In this document: positions 25,252 to 33,376 of the stretch, piece by piece
Numbering within the stretch: position 1 is the stretch's first letter
Layout of the letters: each line of letters begins with the position of its first letter
Assembly (NCBI GenBank): GCA_934700345.1
Contig: CAKUXP010000016.1
Coordinates: forward strand, 6,442 to 70,441
Length of the DNA stretch: 64,000 bases
Reading direction: 5' to 3'
Origin: an uncultured Fibrobacter sp.
GTDB taxonomy: Bacteria; Fibrobacterota; Fibrobacteria; Fibrobacterales; Fibrobacteraceae
Made by a program: the position numbers and the translations under genes
Notes under the pieces: model-generated
Told to the model about the DNA's origin: nothing
Seen by the model: only the letters and a program-made list of their open reading frames with translations
The model's database searches: none

Positions 25252-26229
25252 TTAAGTCCGGATTTTGTCCGCAGCATGGCTTATCGCTTGCGGCAAGCGT
25301 CTGTCGAGCATCGGATAGACGCGGTTCAGTTCGAGCAGGTCCTTGATAGCTTCGCGGTCTCCGTAAAACTCTTTGATCGTATCCAATTCGATGTCCGAGG
25401 AAAACTCCGGCGAAGAAAAGAGATAGCCGCATTGGACCAGGTTGGTGAATGCGCGGCGGGTGATCTTGATTCCGGGGAACAGTTTCCCGTATGTCGCGAT
25501 GAAGTCCTTGGCGAGAATGAAGATGCGGTCCTCGTTTTCATGACCCCGGGTCTTTGCCGCAGAGATAAATGCGGTGAGGATTGTCTGGTCGTTTGCCGAA
25601 AGGATGGAACGCGGTAGGGACTTGCCTGCCATGCGGGCGATCAGCGTTCGATAAAGGAGTCGCGGCAAATTTTTGCGGTAGAAGCGTATCCGGGGACATT
25701 CGCCCGGAATGATTTCGGAAATACCCAGCTCGCAGAATCCCTGAAACAGGTCAAGCGTTTCGCTGTAAGCGAGTCCGTTGATCGCGCGGATATCGCTTGC
25801 GACTTTGTCTAGATCGAAAATGGCTTCCTTGAGGTGTCTTGCGAATTTTGCGCAGACAAAGAGCGCTGTCGGGATGGCGTGGATCTTGTCTAGCGTCGAC
25901 TTGTTTCTTTTTGCCGTTTCGAGCCTGGATTCCATAAAGCGCAGGAACGGGGAAAACCAGACTGGCAGACTCTGGAATGCGGACGCGAGGTCGTCTTGTG
26001 AAATTTCCTCGACTTCGGAACTTTCCATGGCGCGAAGCGTATAGCGGTGCGGGGCGAAGTTCAGGAGGGATCCTTTTCCGACCACGGAATGTGACTGGAA
26101 CGTCTCTCCGGATCGGAGTTTTGCGCCTTCCTTTCTTTGGACAATGAAGGAACCCTTGTGTATGATGAAGAGCTTGCCGTCGGTGTCGCCTTCCGAAAAG
26201 AGAACGTCCCTTGCCTGCAGCCTTTTCAT
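25252..26229 (-). CDS. Cyclic-nucleotide-binding-domain protein
   Basis: 325 residues. The first ~110 residues look like a cNMP-binding (CRP-like) barrel: RLQARDVLFSEGDTDGKLFIIHKGSFIVQ, followed by a GEXF-type turn. The rest is helical, without a recognisable HTH of the CRP type. The frame is open upstream, but ATG 26229 overlaps the stop of the preceding gene (ATGA) and begins the homology. It forms a pair with a similar gene directly upstream. A cAMP or other nucleotide sensor is inferred; the output is unknown. Confidence 0.75.
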   Translation of the reverse strand: MKRLQARDVLFSEGDTDGKLFIIHKGSFIVQRKEGAKLRSGETFQSHSVVGKGSLLNFAPHRYTLRAMESSEVEEISQDDLASAFQSLPVWFSPFLRFMESRLETAKRNKSTLDKIHAIPTALFVCAKFARHLKEAIFDLDKVASDIRAINGLAYSETLDLFQGFCELGISEIIPGECPRIRFYRKNLPRLLYRTLIARMAGKSLPRSILSANDQTILTAFISAAKTRGHENEDRIFILAKDFIATYGKLFPGIKITRRAFTNLVQCGYLFSSPEFSSDIELDTIKEFYGDREAIKDLLELNRVYPMLDRRLPQAISHAADKIRT

Positions 26230-27146
26230 AGAAGCCCCTTGATGTTGCGTTCCCCGTGGACTGCGCAGAGGAACTTGTCGAGATTTTCCGTTTCGAGAAA
26301 CAGCTTGTCCGTATCCGGAATTTTCGAAAAGATTCCCAGCTCGACGAACTTGATGATGACGATAAAGTCCGCCCGGGGAATCTTCCGGGTCAGGTAATCT
26401 AGCCATTCCTTGCGAGTCCTGGTGAACAGGGAATCTTCGAGGCTCAGTGCTTCGAGGCATGAACGTTCCCTGGGGGAAAGTCCAAATGGGGGATAGGTTT
26501 CCCCTTTGCGGCAGGAATGGAGATATTCGAAAAGAATGTTCAGCAGCTTGGGCTTTACCGTGAGAAGGCGGGCGTTCGGCTTTCCCGAATCATCCGGCTC
26601 TAGCCTTGCGAACTTGCGTCGGAGAAGTTCCCGGAGGGCTTCCGCCGTTTCCTCCTTTGTCGCCCGGGTTTGCCACCTGTATTCCCGAAGAACCTGGACC
26701 GTGTCGAGCGGTTCGTGGCCTGTCCGCTTGGCAAGGAACAACACAAAACTTTCTAGCGGATCCGCATAGATTGGCTTATCCGCGGATCTTTGCAGCTGCC
26801 TGTATTCGGACGAAAGCGAGGAAATCAGAGCGAGCAACCAGTGCGGGGCTTTCTTGAGGACGCATTCCATCGCTTTCTTGTCGATTTTTACGATGATTGC
26901 GCCCTTGCCCGTGCGGACGCTTTCGGAAAACGGAACTCCATCCATTACGGAGGCTACGCCAACCAGGGAACCTTGCGGAATCGCGTAGAGGATTTTCTCG
27001 TCGTCAAAGGCTTCGAGTTCCCCCTCTTCCACATAGATCATTCCGGATGTACGTTCGCCTTTTTTTAAAACGACAAAACCCGCTTGAAGGGAAATGCGTT
27101 CAAACGGGAAATGGGAATGGCTGTTTACGGAACCCTCCGAAACCAA
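26226..27146 (-). CDS. Cyclic-nucleotide-binding-domain protein
   Basis: 306 residues. The N-terminal cNMP-binding barrel is visible (ISLQAGFVVLKKGERTSGMIYVEEGELEAF, then VGVASVMDGVPFSESV), followed by about 180 mostly helical residues. The start is probably TTG 27146, 20 bases after the rplS stop, since no ATG or GTG precedes the barrel. It is read after rplS and overlaps the next paralogue by 4 bases. Known relatives (cNMP-domain proteins without an HTH) control enzymes or effectors; its partner here is unknown. It could also be a regulator with a degenerate DNA-binding domain. Confidence 0.75.
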   Translation of the reverse strand: MVSEGSVNSHSHFPFERISLQAGFVVLKKGERTSGMIYVEEGELEAFDDEKILYAIPQGSLVGVASVMDGVPFSESVRTGKGAIIVKIDKKAMECVLKKAPHWLLALISSLSSEYRQLQRSADKPIYADPLESFVLFLAKRTGHEPLDTVQVLREYRWQTRATKEETAEALRELLRRKFARLEPDDSGKPNARLLTVKPKLLNILFEYLHSCRKGETYPPFGLSPRERSCLEALSLEDSLFTRTRKEWLDYLTRKIPRADFIVIIKFVELGIFSKIPDTDKLFLETENLDKFLCAVHGERNIKGLL

Positions 27147-27165
27147 AGGGATGCCGTCTTGAAAA

Positions 27166-27513
27166 CTAGCCTTCGCGCTTTTCGATACGGGCAGCCTTGC
27201 CGGAGAGCTTGCGCATGTAGTAGATGCGCGCCTTGCGGACCTTGCCCTGGCGGTTGATTTCGAAAGAAGCGATACGCGGGCTGTGGAGCGGGAAGATGCG
27301 TTCGATAGCTACGCCGTCGGACATTTTGCGGACAGTGACGGTTTCACCGATTCCGGTGCTCTTCTGCTGGATGATGACACCCTTGAACGGCTGGATGCGT
27401 TCCTTTGTTCCTTCGATGACCTTGACGTTCACCGTGATGGTGTCGCCAGTGCGGAATTCCGGAAGATCCGTTTTCTTGTTTTCTTGCTGAATCGCTTGGA
27501 TGTTAAGGGACAT
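27166..27513 (-). CDS. rplS: 50S ribosomal protein L19
   Basis: 115 residues, normal length. FRTGDTITVNVKVIEGTKERIQPFKGVIIQ and the SPRIASFEINRQGKVRKARIYYMRKLSGKAARI C-terminus are the L19 signature; the protein sits at the 30S-50S interface. It lies 15 bases after trmD in the classic rpsP-rimM-trmD-rplS order. Confidence 0.97.
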   Translation of the reverse strand: MSLNIQAIQQENKKTDLPEFRTGDTITVNVKVIEGTKERIQPFKGVIIQQKSTGIGETVTVRKMSDGVAIERIFPLHSPRIASFEINRQGKVRKARIYYMRKLSGKAARIEKREG

Positions 27514-27528
27514 ATTCTGTGACCTCGG

Positions 27529-28233
27529 TTATTGTTTGCCAAATTTAGTATCTATTTGCAATTTTTCGTAGATGTCAGGGCGTCTTTCTTTCGTTCTTTT
27601 TAAAGATTCCGCCCTTCTCCACTCGGAAATCCGCTTATGATGCCCGGAAATGAGCACTTCTGGAACGGGTTTGCCTTCAAAAACCTCGGGCCTGGTATAG
27701 ACGGGCCAGCCGAGGGGACCCTGTGCAAAGGAGTCCGTTTCTCCAGATTCTTTGTGTCCGAGCGCTCCGGGGAGAAGTCTCACGACTGCGTCGGTCAGGA
27801 GCATTGCCGGAAGTTCTCCACCGCTGACGACAAAGTCGCCGATGGAAATTTCCCGATCGACATAGTCTTCCCGGATTCGTTCGTCGATTCCCTTGTAGTG
27901 CCCGCAGACGAGGACCAAATGGCTTTCTTTGGAAAGTTCCTCTGCGATTTTGTGCGTAAAGGGAATTCCGTCGGCGGTTAGATAGATGACTTTTCCGCCA
28001 TCTTCCCTTACCTGCGTGCTTCGGATGGCGCGGGCGAGAGGTTCCGGTCGAAGGACCATGCCCGGTTCGCCCCCATAGGGTGCGTCATCGACCTGCCCGT
28101 AATCGTTCACAGCGAAGTCGCGGAGATAGACCGTCCGAAAGGAGAAAAGTCCGTTCTTCTGCGCCCTGCCGACGATGGAATGCTCCAAGGGAGCAAACAT
28201 TTCCGGGAAGATCGTAATGCAGTCGATTTTCAT
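27529..28233 (-). CDS. trmD: tRNA (guanine-N1)-methyltransferase
   Basis: 234 residues. Methylates G37 of tRNAs with G36, preventing frameshifting. The SPOUT trefoil-knot motifs YGGEPGMVLRPEPL, LVCGHYKGIDERI, ISIGDFVVSGGELPAM and LISGHHKRISEWRR are all present. The frame is open further upstream; ATG 28233 overlaps the rimM stop and begins MKIDCITIFPEMF, the known N-terminus of the family. Confidence 0.96.
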   Translation of the reverse strand: MKIDCITIFPEMFAPLEHSIVGRAQKNGLFSFRTVYLRDFAVNDYGQVDDAPYGGEPGMVLRPEPLARAIRSTQVREDGGKVIYLTADGIPFTHKIAEELSKESHLVLVCGHYKGIDERIREDYVDREISIGDFVVSGGELPAMLLTDAVVRLLPGALGHKESGETDSFAQGPLGWPVYTRPEVFEGKPVPEVLISGHHKRISEWRRAESLKRTKERRPDIYEKLQIDTKFGKQ

Positions 28234-28769
28234 TCGACCCTCATCGCGAAGAACTTTTCGAGAAAGGCTTCGGAAATGCGCACCGTGCGTTTTTCGCTGT
28301 CGATGGAAAAAACGCATTCTTTTATCCAGGGGGCGAGGATCTCGCTTCCTTTGTACACAAAACGGAACGCGTTGACGCTTGGCAGAGCTTCGACGGACAG
28401 GACTTTCCCGATTTCGTTTTCGGAATCTCCGATGATGGAAAAGCCTTCAAGATCCGAAAAGTAATATGTGCCTTTTGGCGCGGGAATCCGTTCGTCCATG
28501 GGAACGCAAATGTCCAAATTGACCAGCGGCTTGAGCGATTCCGGGGAATCGTAACCCTTGAAGCGGAGAAGCCAAATGTCATGCGCGATACGCGCGCTTT
28601 CGACTTCGAGCGGAACGACCGAGGATGCGGACGTAACATATACCGTGGTGAATTTTTGACACCGCGCGATATCGTGCGTCTGCGGAGCGCACTTGATTTC
28701 ACCCTTAAAACCGTGGGGCTTCATCAAGTGTCCAACGACGACCAGTTCCTTTTCGTTTGCGTTTTCCAT
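28230..28769 (-). CDS. rimM: Ribosome maturation factor RimM
   Basis: 179 residues. Binds S19 and the 3' domain during 30S assembly. N-terminal VVGHLMKPHGFKGEIKC, central LRFKGYDSPESLKPLV and the PRC-barrel part (YYFSDLEGFSI, LAPWIKECVFSID) are typical. It lies 64 bases after rpsP with an intrinsic-terminator-like hairpin between them, and overlaps trmD by 4 bases. Confidence 0.94.
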   Translation of the reverse strand: MENANEKELVVVGHLMKPHGFKGEIKCAPQTHDIARCQKFTTVYVTSASSVVPLEVESARIAHDIWLLRFKGYDSPESLKPLVNLDICVPMDERIPAPKGTYYFSDLEGFSIIGDSENEIGKVLSVEALPSVNAFRFVYKGSEILAPWIKECVFSIDSEKRTVRISEAFLEKFFAMRVE

Positions 28770-28784
28770 GTTGTTTCAAAAGAA

Positions 28785-28813
28785 AACCCCGTGCTTGGAT
28801 TCCGCACAGGGTT
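28785..28813 (-). terminator. Intrinsic terminator/attenuator between rpsP and rimM
   Basis: On the minus strand, AACCCTGTGC pairs with GCACGGGGTT (10 bp, one G-T pair) across a 9-base loop and runs directly into TTTTCTTTT. It starts 21 bases after the rpsP stop and ends 16 bases before the rimM ATG. Read-through would be needed for the rest of the operon, so it may lower rimM-trmD-rplS relative to rpsP. Confidence 0.78.
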
Positions 28814-28833
28814 CGGCGATCCGATTTTGAAAA

Positions 28834-29259
28834 TTAGGCCTGCGGAGCAGTGTCTGCAGCCGGAGCCGCTTCTTCGGTGGGGGCTTCCTTGGCTGCCTTT
28901 TCGGCTTCGAGACGGGCCTTGGCCTTGGGACCGAGCTTCGCTTTCTTGAGTTTTTCCGGACGCGGGGTGGCGGTCTTGCCTTCGATGGAACGACCCGCGC
29001 GGATTTCGTGGAAGAGGTCGAGAATGCCGGTCTGGCGGAGGAGGGATGCGACTGTGTCGGACGGCTGTGCACCGGTCTTGAGCCACTTCAGGACCTTTTC
29101 CTGGTCGAACGTGATGACCGGCTTCTTGTGGTTCGGATCGTAGAAACCGACCTGTTCGATGAAGCTGTCGTTGCGGGCCTTGCGGTTGTCGATAACGACG
29201 GCGCGGTAAACGGAATTGTGTCTTTTGCCGAAGCGGGCGAGACGAATCACTGTTGCCAT
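28834..29259 (-). CDS. rpsP: 30S ribosomal protein S16 with long C-terminal tail
   Basis: 141 residues against about 82 in E. coli. Residues 1-90 are standard S16 (ATVIRLARFGKRHNSVYRAVVID, VGFYDP, LKTGAQPSDTVASLL); a lysine-rich and then Ala/Glu-rich extension follows (KAKARLEAEKAAKEAP, ending APQA). Such tails occur in Bacteroidetes-Fibrobacter-type S16. ATG 29259 has GAGG seven bases upstream and is preferred over the open upstream frame. Candidate -10 at 29291-29296. Confidence 0.96.
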   Translation of the reverse strand: MATVIRLARFGKRHNSVYRAVVIDNRKARNDSFIEQVGFYDPNHKKPVITFDQEKVLKWLKTGAQPSDTVASLLRQTGILDLFHEIRAGRSIEGKTATPRPEKLKKAKLGPKAKARLEAEKAAKEAPTEEAAPAADTAPQA

Positions 29260-29290
29260 GAAAATACCTCTTGTTTGATTTTCGGATGGA

Positions 29291-29296
29291 AATATA
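29291..29296 (-). promoter_or_regulatory. Candidate -10 box of the rpsP operon
   Basis: On the minus strand GCTATATTT gives TATATT, the same -10 form seen before aroC, tracrRNA and the Rpn genes. A start about 7 bases downstream gives a 24-base leader that contains the rpsP ribosome-binding site. No good -35 is recognised. Confidence 0.4.
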
Positions 29297-29553
29297 GCAA
29301 GTTTTTGAAAAAATCCGTTGTTTAAGTACAAATTAATTTGAAAATTTTACAAAACTGCTGATTTTGGTGAAATTTTGCCTTTTTAAGGAGCATGAATCAA
29401 GATGGAAGATTGGGGAAAATATCGAGAATCGGGCTGTACGGCGCTTAGGGGTTAAATCCGCGGACTTCTGATTTTCTGGGAAATATCTAATTCCTAGACT
29501 TCATTCAACCATCGACTGTTGACTAGGGTGTCTGTTCTGAGCCTTGATAACCG

Positions 29554-32022
29554 TCAAGCCTTTTTCCTGTCGGTCCAGGTTTCGGTATGGAAAAGCTGCC
29601 CTTGGGAAACTCCGTATCTTTCTTCCGCCCCGATAAGCCGTGCCGCGGTTTTAGGCGAAAGTCTTCCGCGTAGTGCTTCGGTATAGAGGCGTGTCTTGTC
29701 GGCGACTTCGGACGGGGATTCTTCGAGCATTTCCAGCCGGAAACGCCGAACGCCTAGCTTGAGAAAATCGGGAACGAAATTCAGTGCGGATTGCGGACGT
29801 TCCAGGTAAAGCGTATTACGGCATTCCGCATCGGGCACGAGCGAATGTAAGGCTCCCTTGTGGTCTAGAATGTCAATATGGCGTTTCAAACAGATTTTCC
29901 CGCAATGGGGAAAACGCTCTGCTTTCGTCAGGTGAGCGGCATACAAGCAATGCTCCATATAGAAGGCGGGCAAATGCTCGAAAACTGAAATTTCGAAGCG
30001 GGATGCGCCGAAGTTTCGGATGAGCTCTTTGGTTCCCTGGGCGTTCAGGTCGAGTGACGGGTGCAAAAAACTCAGTCCCTGCCCGATAAACCATTCCGCG
30101 GAAAGCGAATTGGAAATATTCAGGCTGTAGTCGCCTTCGAGCGAAATTTTACAGGACTGCAGATAAATTAACGCTCCCGGATTTCGGACGAGGATGAAGT
30201 CCGGCGAAAGTTCGATGATGCGCTCGAGATGATAGGTTTCGCCTTCCTTGAGAACGCGGATTGTGGCGATGCCCGCCTGGAAGCCAAAGGCTCTTGCCTG
30301 TTTGAGGGATTCCCGATAATCGACGCCCCAGTCGAAATCGAGGATGACGCGATTGATGTCAATGCCTTTTAGGCGTTCTAGTTGCTTCGGGTCTCGGAGA
30401 AGAACCGTAATCTGGATTGTTTTTTCCCTTTCCGGATCATTTTGGAAATTTTCCCTGGCGTTGCGGATCAGGGAAACGCCTTTTTCGGAAAATACGGGAG
30501 ACGGGCGGGATTCCAGACGAAGATCGTCCAGTTTTTTGACGGCATCTTTCCGGAGACTGCGGATAGCCTTGTCTAGGACAAAGACGTCTTTCGGGATGTC
30601 GATTTGAATTTTCTGTGCGGCGTATGCGGAACCGCTCAGCGCGGAAAGTTCCCTTTGGATGCCCGGAAAATTATCGCGAGGCGTTTTTGCCTTTTCCAGA
30701 ACGGATCCGGAAACGACTTTTACCGTATGGCTTTCCGGATCGGAAATTTCAAGGGAAAGCGCTTCGCCAAGCGATCCGAAAAGGCGGATTCGGACGGGAA
30801 TCTTTTTCTCGCTTTCTCGGTCGGTGAATGTTCTCCGCAGGCGTTTTTCCATTGCCGGGGAGTCGTTCCTGTAGGCGGACATTCCGGGATGGATTTTTGA
30901 AATGTCGAAGGAATTTCCAAATTCCAGGAGCGTCCTTCCGTTAATGAATTTGTACGCAAACAGCCGACCGCCTGTAGTGTTTTCCTCGCCCGGATTTTCA
31001 AAAAGAATTCCGTCTCCCGCTTCAACGGGATTTTTCCCTTCGATGACGATTTGTCGGCGATCGGCTTGGATGACTTTTCCGAGAAACATTCCGTGGTGAT
31101 TGGAAAAATTTCCGTTTACGAGTGTCTGCTGGTTTACCCCGCGGAGCCAGCCCGGTCCGAGGCCACGTGAAAACAGGACCTCGAGCGGTTCATGATTCTT
31201 TTCGCTTAGACTGCCCGTATCCATTTTTTCGCGAAAGGCTTTCGCGACTGCGGCGACATATTCCGGACTTTTCAAGCGTCCCTCGACCTTGAACGACTTG
31301 ATGCCGATTTCTTTCAGGGTGTCCAATTCTTCTAGGGCCGAAAGGTCTTGCGGACTGAAAAGAAATTTTTTTCCTTGCAGGTCAAGAGGTTTCTTATCGA
31401 CCAGCATCCTGTAGGGAAGCCGGCAGCTTTGGGCGCATTGTCCGCGATTTGCCGAGCGTCCGCCCAGGTTTTCGCTCGTGAGACATTGTCCGCTAAACGA
31501 AACGCAGAGCGCTCCATGGACAAATACTTCGAGCTCCAAACGAGAGCGTTCTGCGATTTTCCTTATGTCGGAAATGGAAAGTTCCCGGGCAAGTACGGCT
31601 CGTGCGCAACCTAGGCGTTCCGCCATCAGGACCCCTTCCGCAGAGGCGATCGTCATCTGTGTCGAAGCGTGAATTTCCACGCCAGGCGCAACTTCTCGGA
31701 AAAGCCTTGCGAGACCGGTATCCTGGATGATTACCGCATCGGGCTCTAGCGCAGCGATCCTTTCGATGAATTCGGGAAGGGAATCCAGTTCGTTTTCAAA
31801 CACCAGGATGTTCATCGCGAGGAACGTCCGCACTCCGCGAATCCGCGCATAGCGAATCATTTCACGGACATCGTCAAAGGAAAAATCGACTGTCCGCCCG
31901 CGAGCGTTCCAATGCGGAACTCCGAAATAGACCGCATCGGCGCCGTTTTGGACCGCTGCGTAGAACATTTCCTTGTCGCCTACGGGAAGCATCAGTTCAA
32001 AAGTTCTTGCGGAATCGTTCAT
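29554..32022 (-). CDS. U32-family protein, RlhA-like 23S rRNA hydroxylase candidate
   Basis: 822 residues, the long form of peptidase U32 with a C-terminal DUF3656-type part. The signature VFVHGALCVSFSGQCLTS with its cysteine pair, and GQCAQSCRLPYRM, match the U32 cluster-binding region; RlhA, the long U32 of E. coli, hydroxylates C2501 of 23S rRNA and other members act in tRNA hydroxylation or ubiquinone synthesis. The N-terminus (ELMLPVGDKEMFYAAVQNGADAVYFGV) is the usual TIM-barrel start. No membrane segment. It is preceded by a TATTTA hexamer 11 bases before the ATG and no Shine-Dalgarno sequence. The stretch 29297-29553 downstream holds no gene I can support. Confidence 0.85.
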   Translation of the reverse strand: MNDSARTFELMLPVGDKEMFYAAVQNGADAVYFGVPHWNARGRTVDFSFDDVREMIRYARIRGVRTFLAMNILVFENELDSLPEFIERIAALEPDAVIIQDTGLARLFREVAPGVEIHASTQMTIASAEGVLMAERLGCARAVLARELSISDIRKIAERSRLELEVFVHGALCVSFSGQCLTSENLGGRSANRGQCAQSCRLPYRMLVDKKPLDLQGKKFLFSPQDLSALEELDTLKEIGIKSFKVEGRLKSPEYVAAVAKAFREKMDTGSLSEKNHEPLEVLFSRGLGPGWLRGVNQQTLVNGNFSNHHGMFLGKVIQADRRQIVIEGKNPVEAGDGILFENPGEENTTGGRLFAYKFINGRTLLEFGNSFDISKIHPGMSAYRNDSPAMEKRLRRTFTDRESEKKIPVRIRLFGSLGEALSLEISDPESHTVKVVSGSVLEKAKTPRDNFPGIQRELSALSGSAYAAQKIQIDIPKDVFVLDKAIRSLRKDAVKKLDDLRLESRPSPVFSEKGVSLIRNARENFQNDPEREKTIQITVLLRDPKQLERLKGIDINRVILDFDWGVDYRESLKQARAFGFQAGIATIRVLKEGETYHLERIIELSPDFILVRNPGALIYLQSCKISLEGDYSLNISNSLSAEWFIGQGLSFLHPSLDLNAQGTKELIRNFGASRFEISVFEHLPAFYMEHCLYAAHLTKAERFPHCGKICLKRHIDILDHKGALHSLVPDAECRNTLYLERPQSALNFVPDFLKLGVRRFRLEMLEESPSEVADKTRLYTEALRGRLSPKTAARLIGAEERYGVSQGQLFHTETWTDRKKA

Positions 32023-32214
32023 TTGGCGAAATTTAAATAATGGGAGCCAAAGAAATGGTGCGGTTGCGTGGACGTTTAGGTTTCTAGGGATTATGTTCTG
32101 GTCTTTAGGCTCCGATTTCCGTTCCTTGGTCGATGTTTTGGCGCATTTTATCGATTGTTCTTCTTTAAGAAAAGACCCGAGAAGAATTAAGAGCTATATA
32201 TGGGATGTAGCCAT

Positions 32215-33210
32215 ATGTTCCCGATTTATCGGAATTTTCTTTGTAAAATTTTTTTCCTGTGCGGACTCTGCTTCGTATGTTCCTTTGCTCTTGAAAAGCC
32301 TGAACCGGCAACCGATTCGCTGCCTCAGATTCGGACCGAATGGGAACACGGGCTTTCGTTCTCGGCGGTAGTCCTTTCGCATCGGGCGCTCCGCAATTCG
32401 AAATCCCTGCACGATTGGCCGTTTTTCGCTTTTGCCATGCCGATGAGCTGGACATCGAGTCTTAAGCTTGGAATGGACGTGCGCCGAGTGCTTTCGATAA
32501 AAGGGAATGCCGGGGGAAGTTTGACTCTTTTTGGCGCGGGTGTCAAGGCTGGCGTGAAGGTTGAACTTTTGCACTTGCTTGAAGTCGGAGTCGAGACAAA
32601 TGCCGGTTCCGCGATAAACTATGGCGACATGAGCACGTTCATGGGCGTTTTCGACCCGGAAAAAAAAGACTATTCGCAAGACATCTTCATGACGGAATTT
32701 TCGTATGGAATCCGGTATGATGTTGGCTTTTCCTTGCCGCTGATGGTTGTCTTGCCAAAGTCGAAATGGACGAAAATTATCCTGCGACCGACGGCGAGCC
32801 TTTCCTATTCCGCCTATACCGGGGCTTCCGACGGGGAAGTCTGGAAGGCGGGAAGCGCCAATATGGTGAACGGTTATAACTATCGATATGGCGGTTCGTT
32901 TATTTATATGCTTCCGTTTCGGCATTTTCCGATGGCGATGGTCTCGACGGAAGTCAGAGGTTTCTTGCATAAATCGGATTTCGATGAATGTTTCCGTGCC
33001 TACGATCCGGAATTCAAGATGGTCTCTGTGACGCCAATGCTTTCAATCAAGCTGGATGAAAAATGGAGCGGCATGTTGATGGCTCCGATTTCCCGCGACA
33101 GGCGTTACCGGAATTACCGCTACGAAAGCGGCCAGGAGATTTTACAGGAACGCGTCGGCTCGGAATGGACGTTGAACGCGGTCATCTTTGTCATGACGCG
33201 GAAGTTTTAA
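32215..33210 (+). CDS. Putative outer-membrane beta-barrel protein
   Basis: 331 residues. Signal peptide with the core FLCKIFFLCGLCFVCSFA, then alternating hydrophobic beta-strand-like segments (GVKAGVKVELLHLLEVGVETN, KIILRPTASLSYSAY, FSYGIRYDVGFSLPL) and a C-terminal aromatic residue (VIFVMTRKF), as in outer-membrane barrels. No family is recognised. I choose ATG 32215 over ATG 32200, because TATATA at 32195-32200 looks like the -10 box and would include the earlier ATG. It is the last backbone gene before the Rpn/CRISPR region. Confidence 0.6.
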   Translation: MFPIYRNFLCKIFFLCGLCFVCSFALEKPEPATDSLPQIRTEWEHGLSFSAVVLSHRALRNSKSLHDWPFFAFAMPMSWTSSLKLGMDVRRVLSIKGNAGGSLTLFGAGVKAGVKVELLHLLEVGVETNAGSAINYGDMSTFMGVFDPEKKDYSQDIFMTEFSYGIRYDVGFSLPLMVVLPKSKWTKIILRPTASLSYSAYTGASDGEVWKAGSANMVNGYNYRYGGSFIYMLPFRHFPMAMVSTEVRGFLHKSDFDECFRAYDPEFKMVSVTPMLSIKLDEKWSGMLMAPISRDRRYRNYRYESGQEILQERVGSEWTLNAVIFVMTRKF

Positions 33211-33255
33211 CGGAAAAGAAGGAAAAACTTTTACAAATTGTTTACAAATCCATCC

Positions 33256-33283
33256 TTTACAAAATTTTTCCTTCTTCTATATT
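33256..33283 (+). promoter_or_regulatory. Promoter of the Rpn-family nuclease gene
   Basis: TTTACA and TATATT are separated by 16 bases. The same hexamers with the same spacing occur before the decayed copy (40751-40778 region), so this is a conserved promoter. The transcript would have a leader of about 87 bases that carries a TTTTTCG/CGAAAAA hairpin. Confidence 0.65.
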
Positions 33284-33325
33284 TCTGTCCGAACCTTTGA
33301 AATAGTCTCCGGAAGCCGCGAAATT

Positions 33326-33345
33326 TTTTTCGTTGAGGCGAAAAA
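33326..33345 (+). promoter_or_regulatory. Conserved leader hairpin of the Rpn gene
   Basis: TTTTTCG pairs with CGAAAAA across a 6-base loop. The identical stem with a 6-base loop is at 40833-40852 before the second copy even though the surrounding leader has diverged, which argues for a regulatory role in the RNA. Confidence 0.4.
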
Positions 33346-33376
33346 TATCTAGAAACAACAACTATTGGAGACGATT

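Noticed and set aside
29392..29448. An 18-codon frame after AAGGAG in the region between rpsP and the U32 gene
   Set aside because: The ribosome-binding site is only one or two bases from the ATG and nothing else supports it; the region is treated as non-coding.
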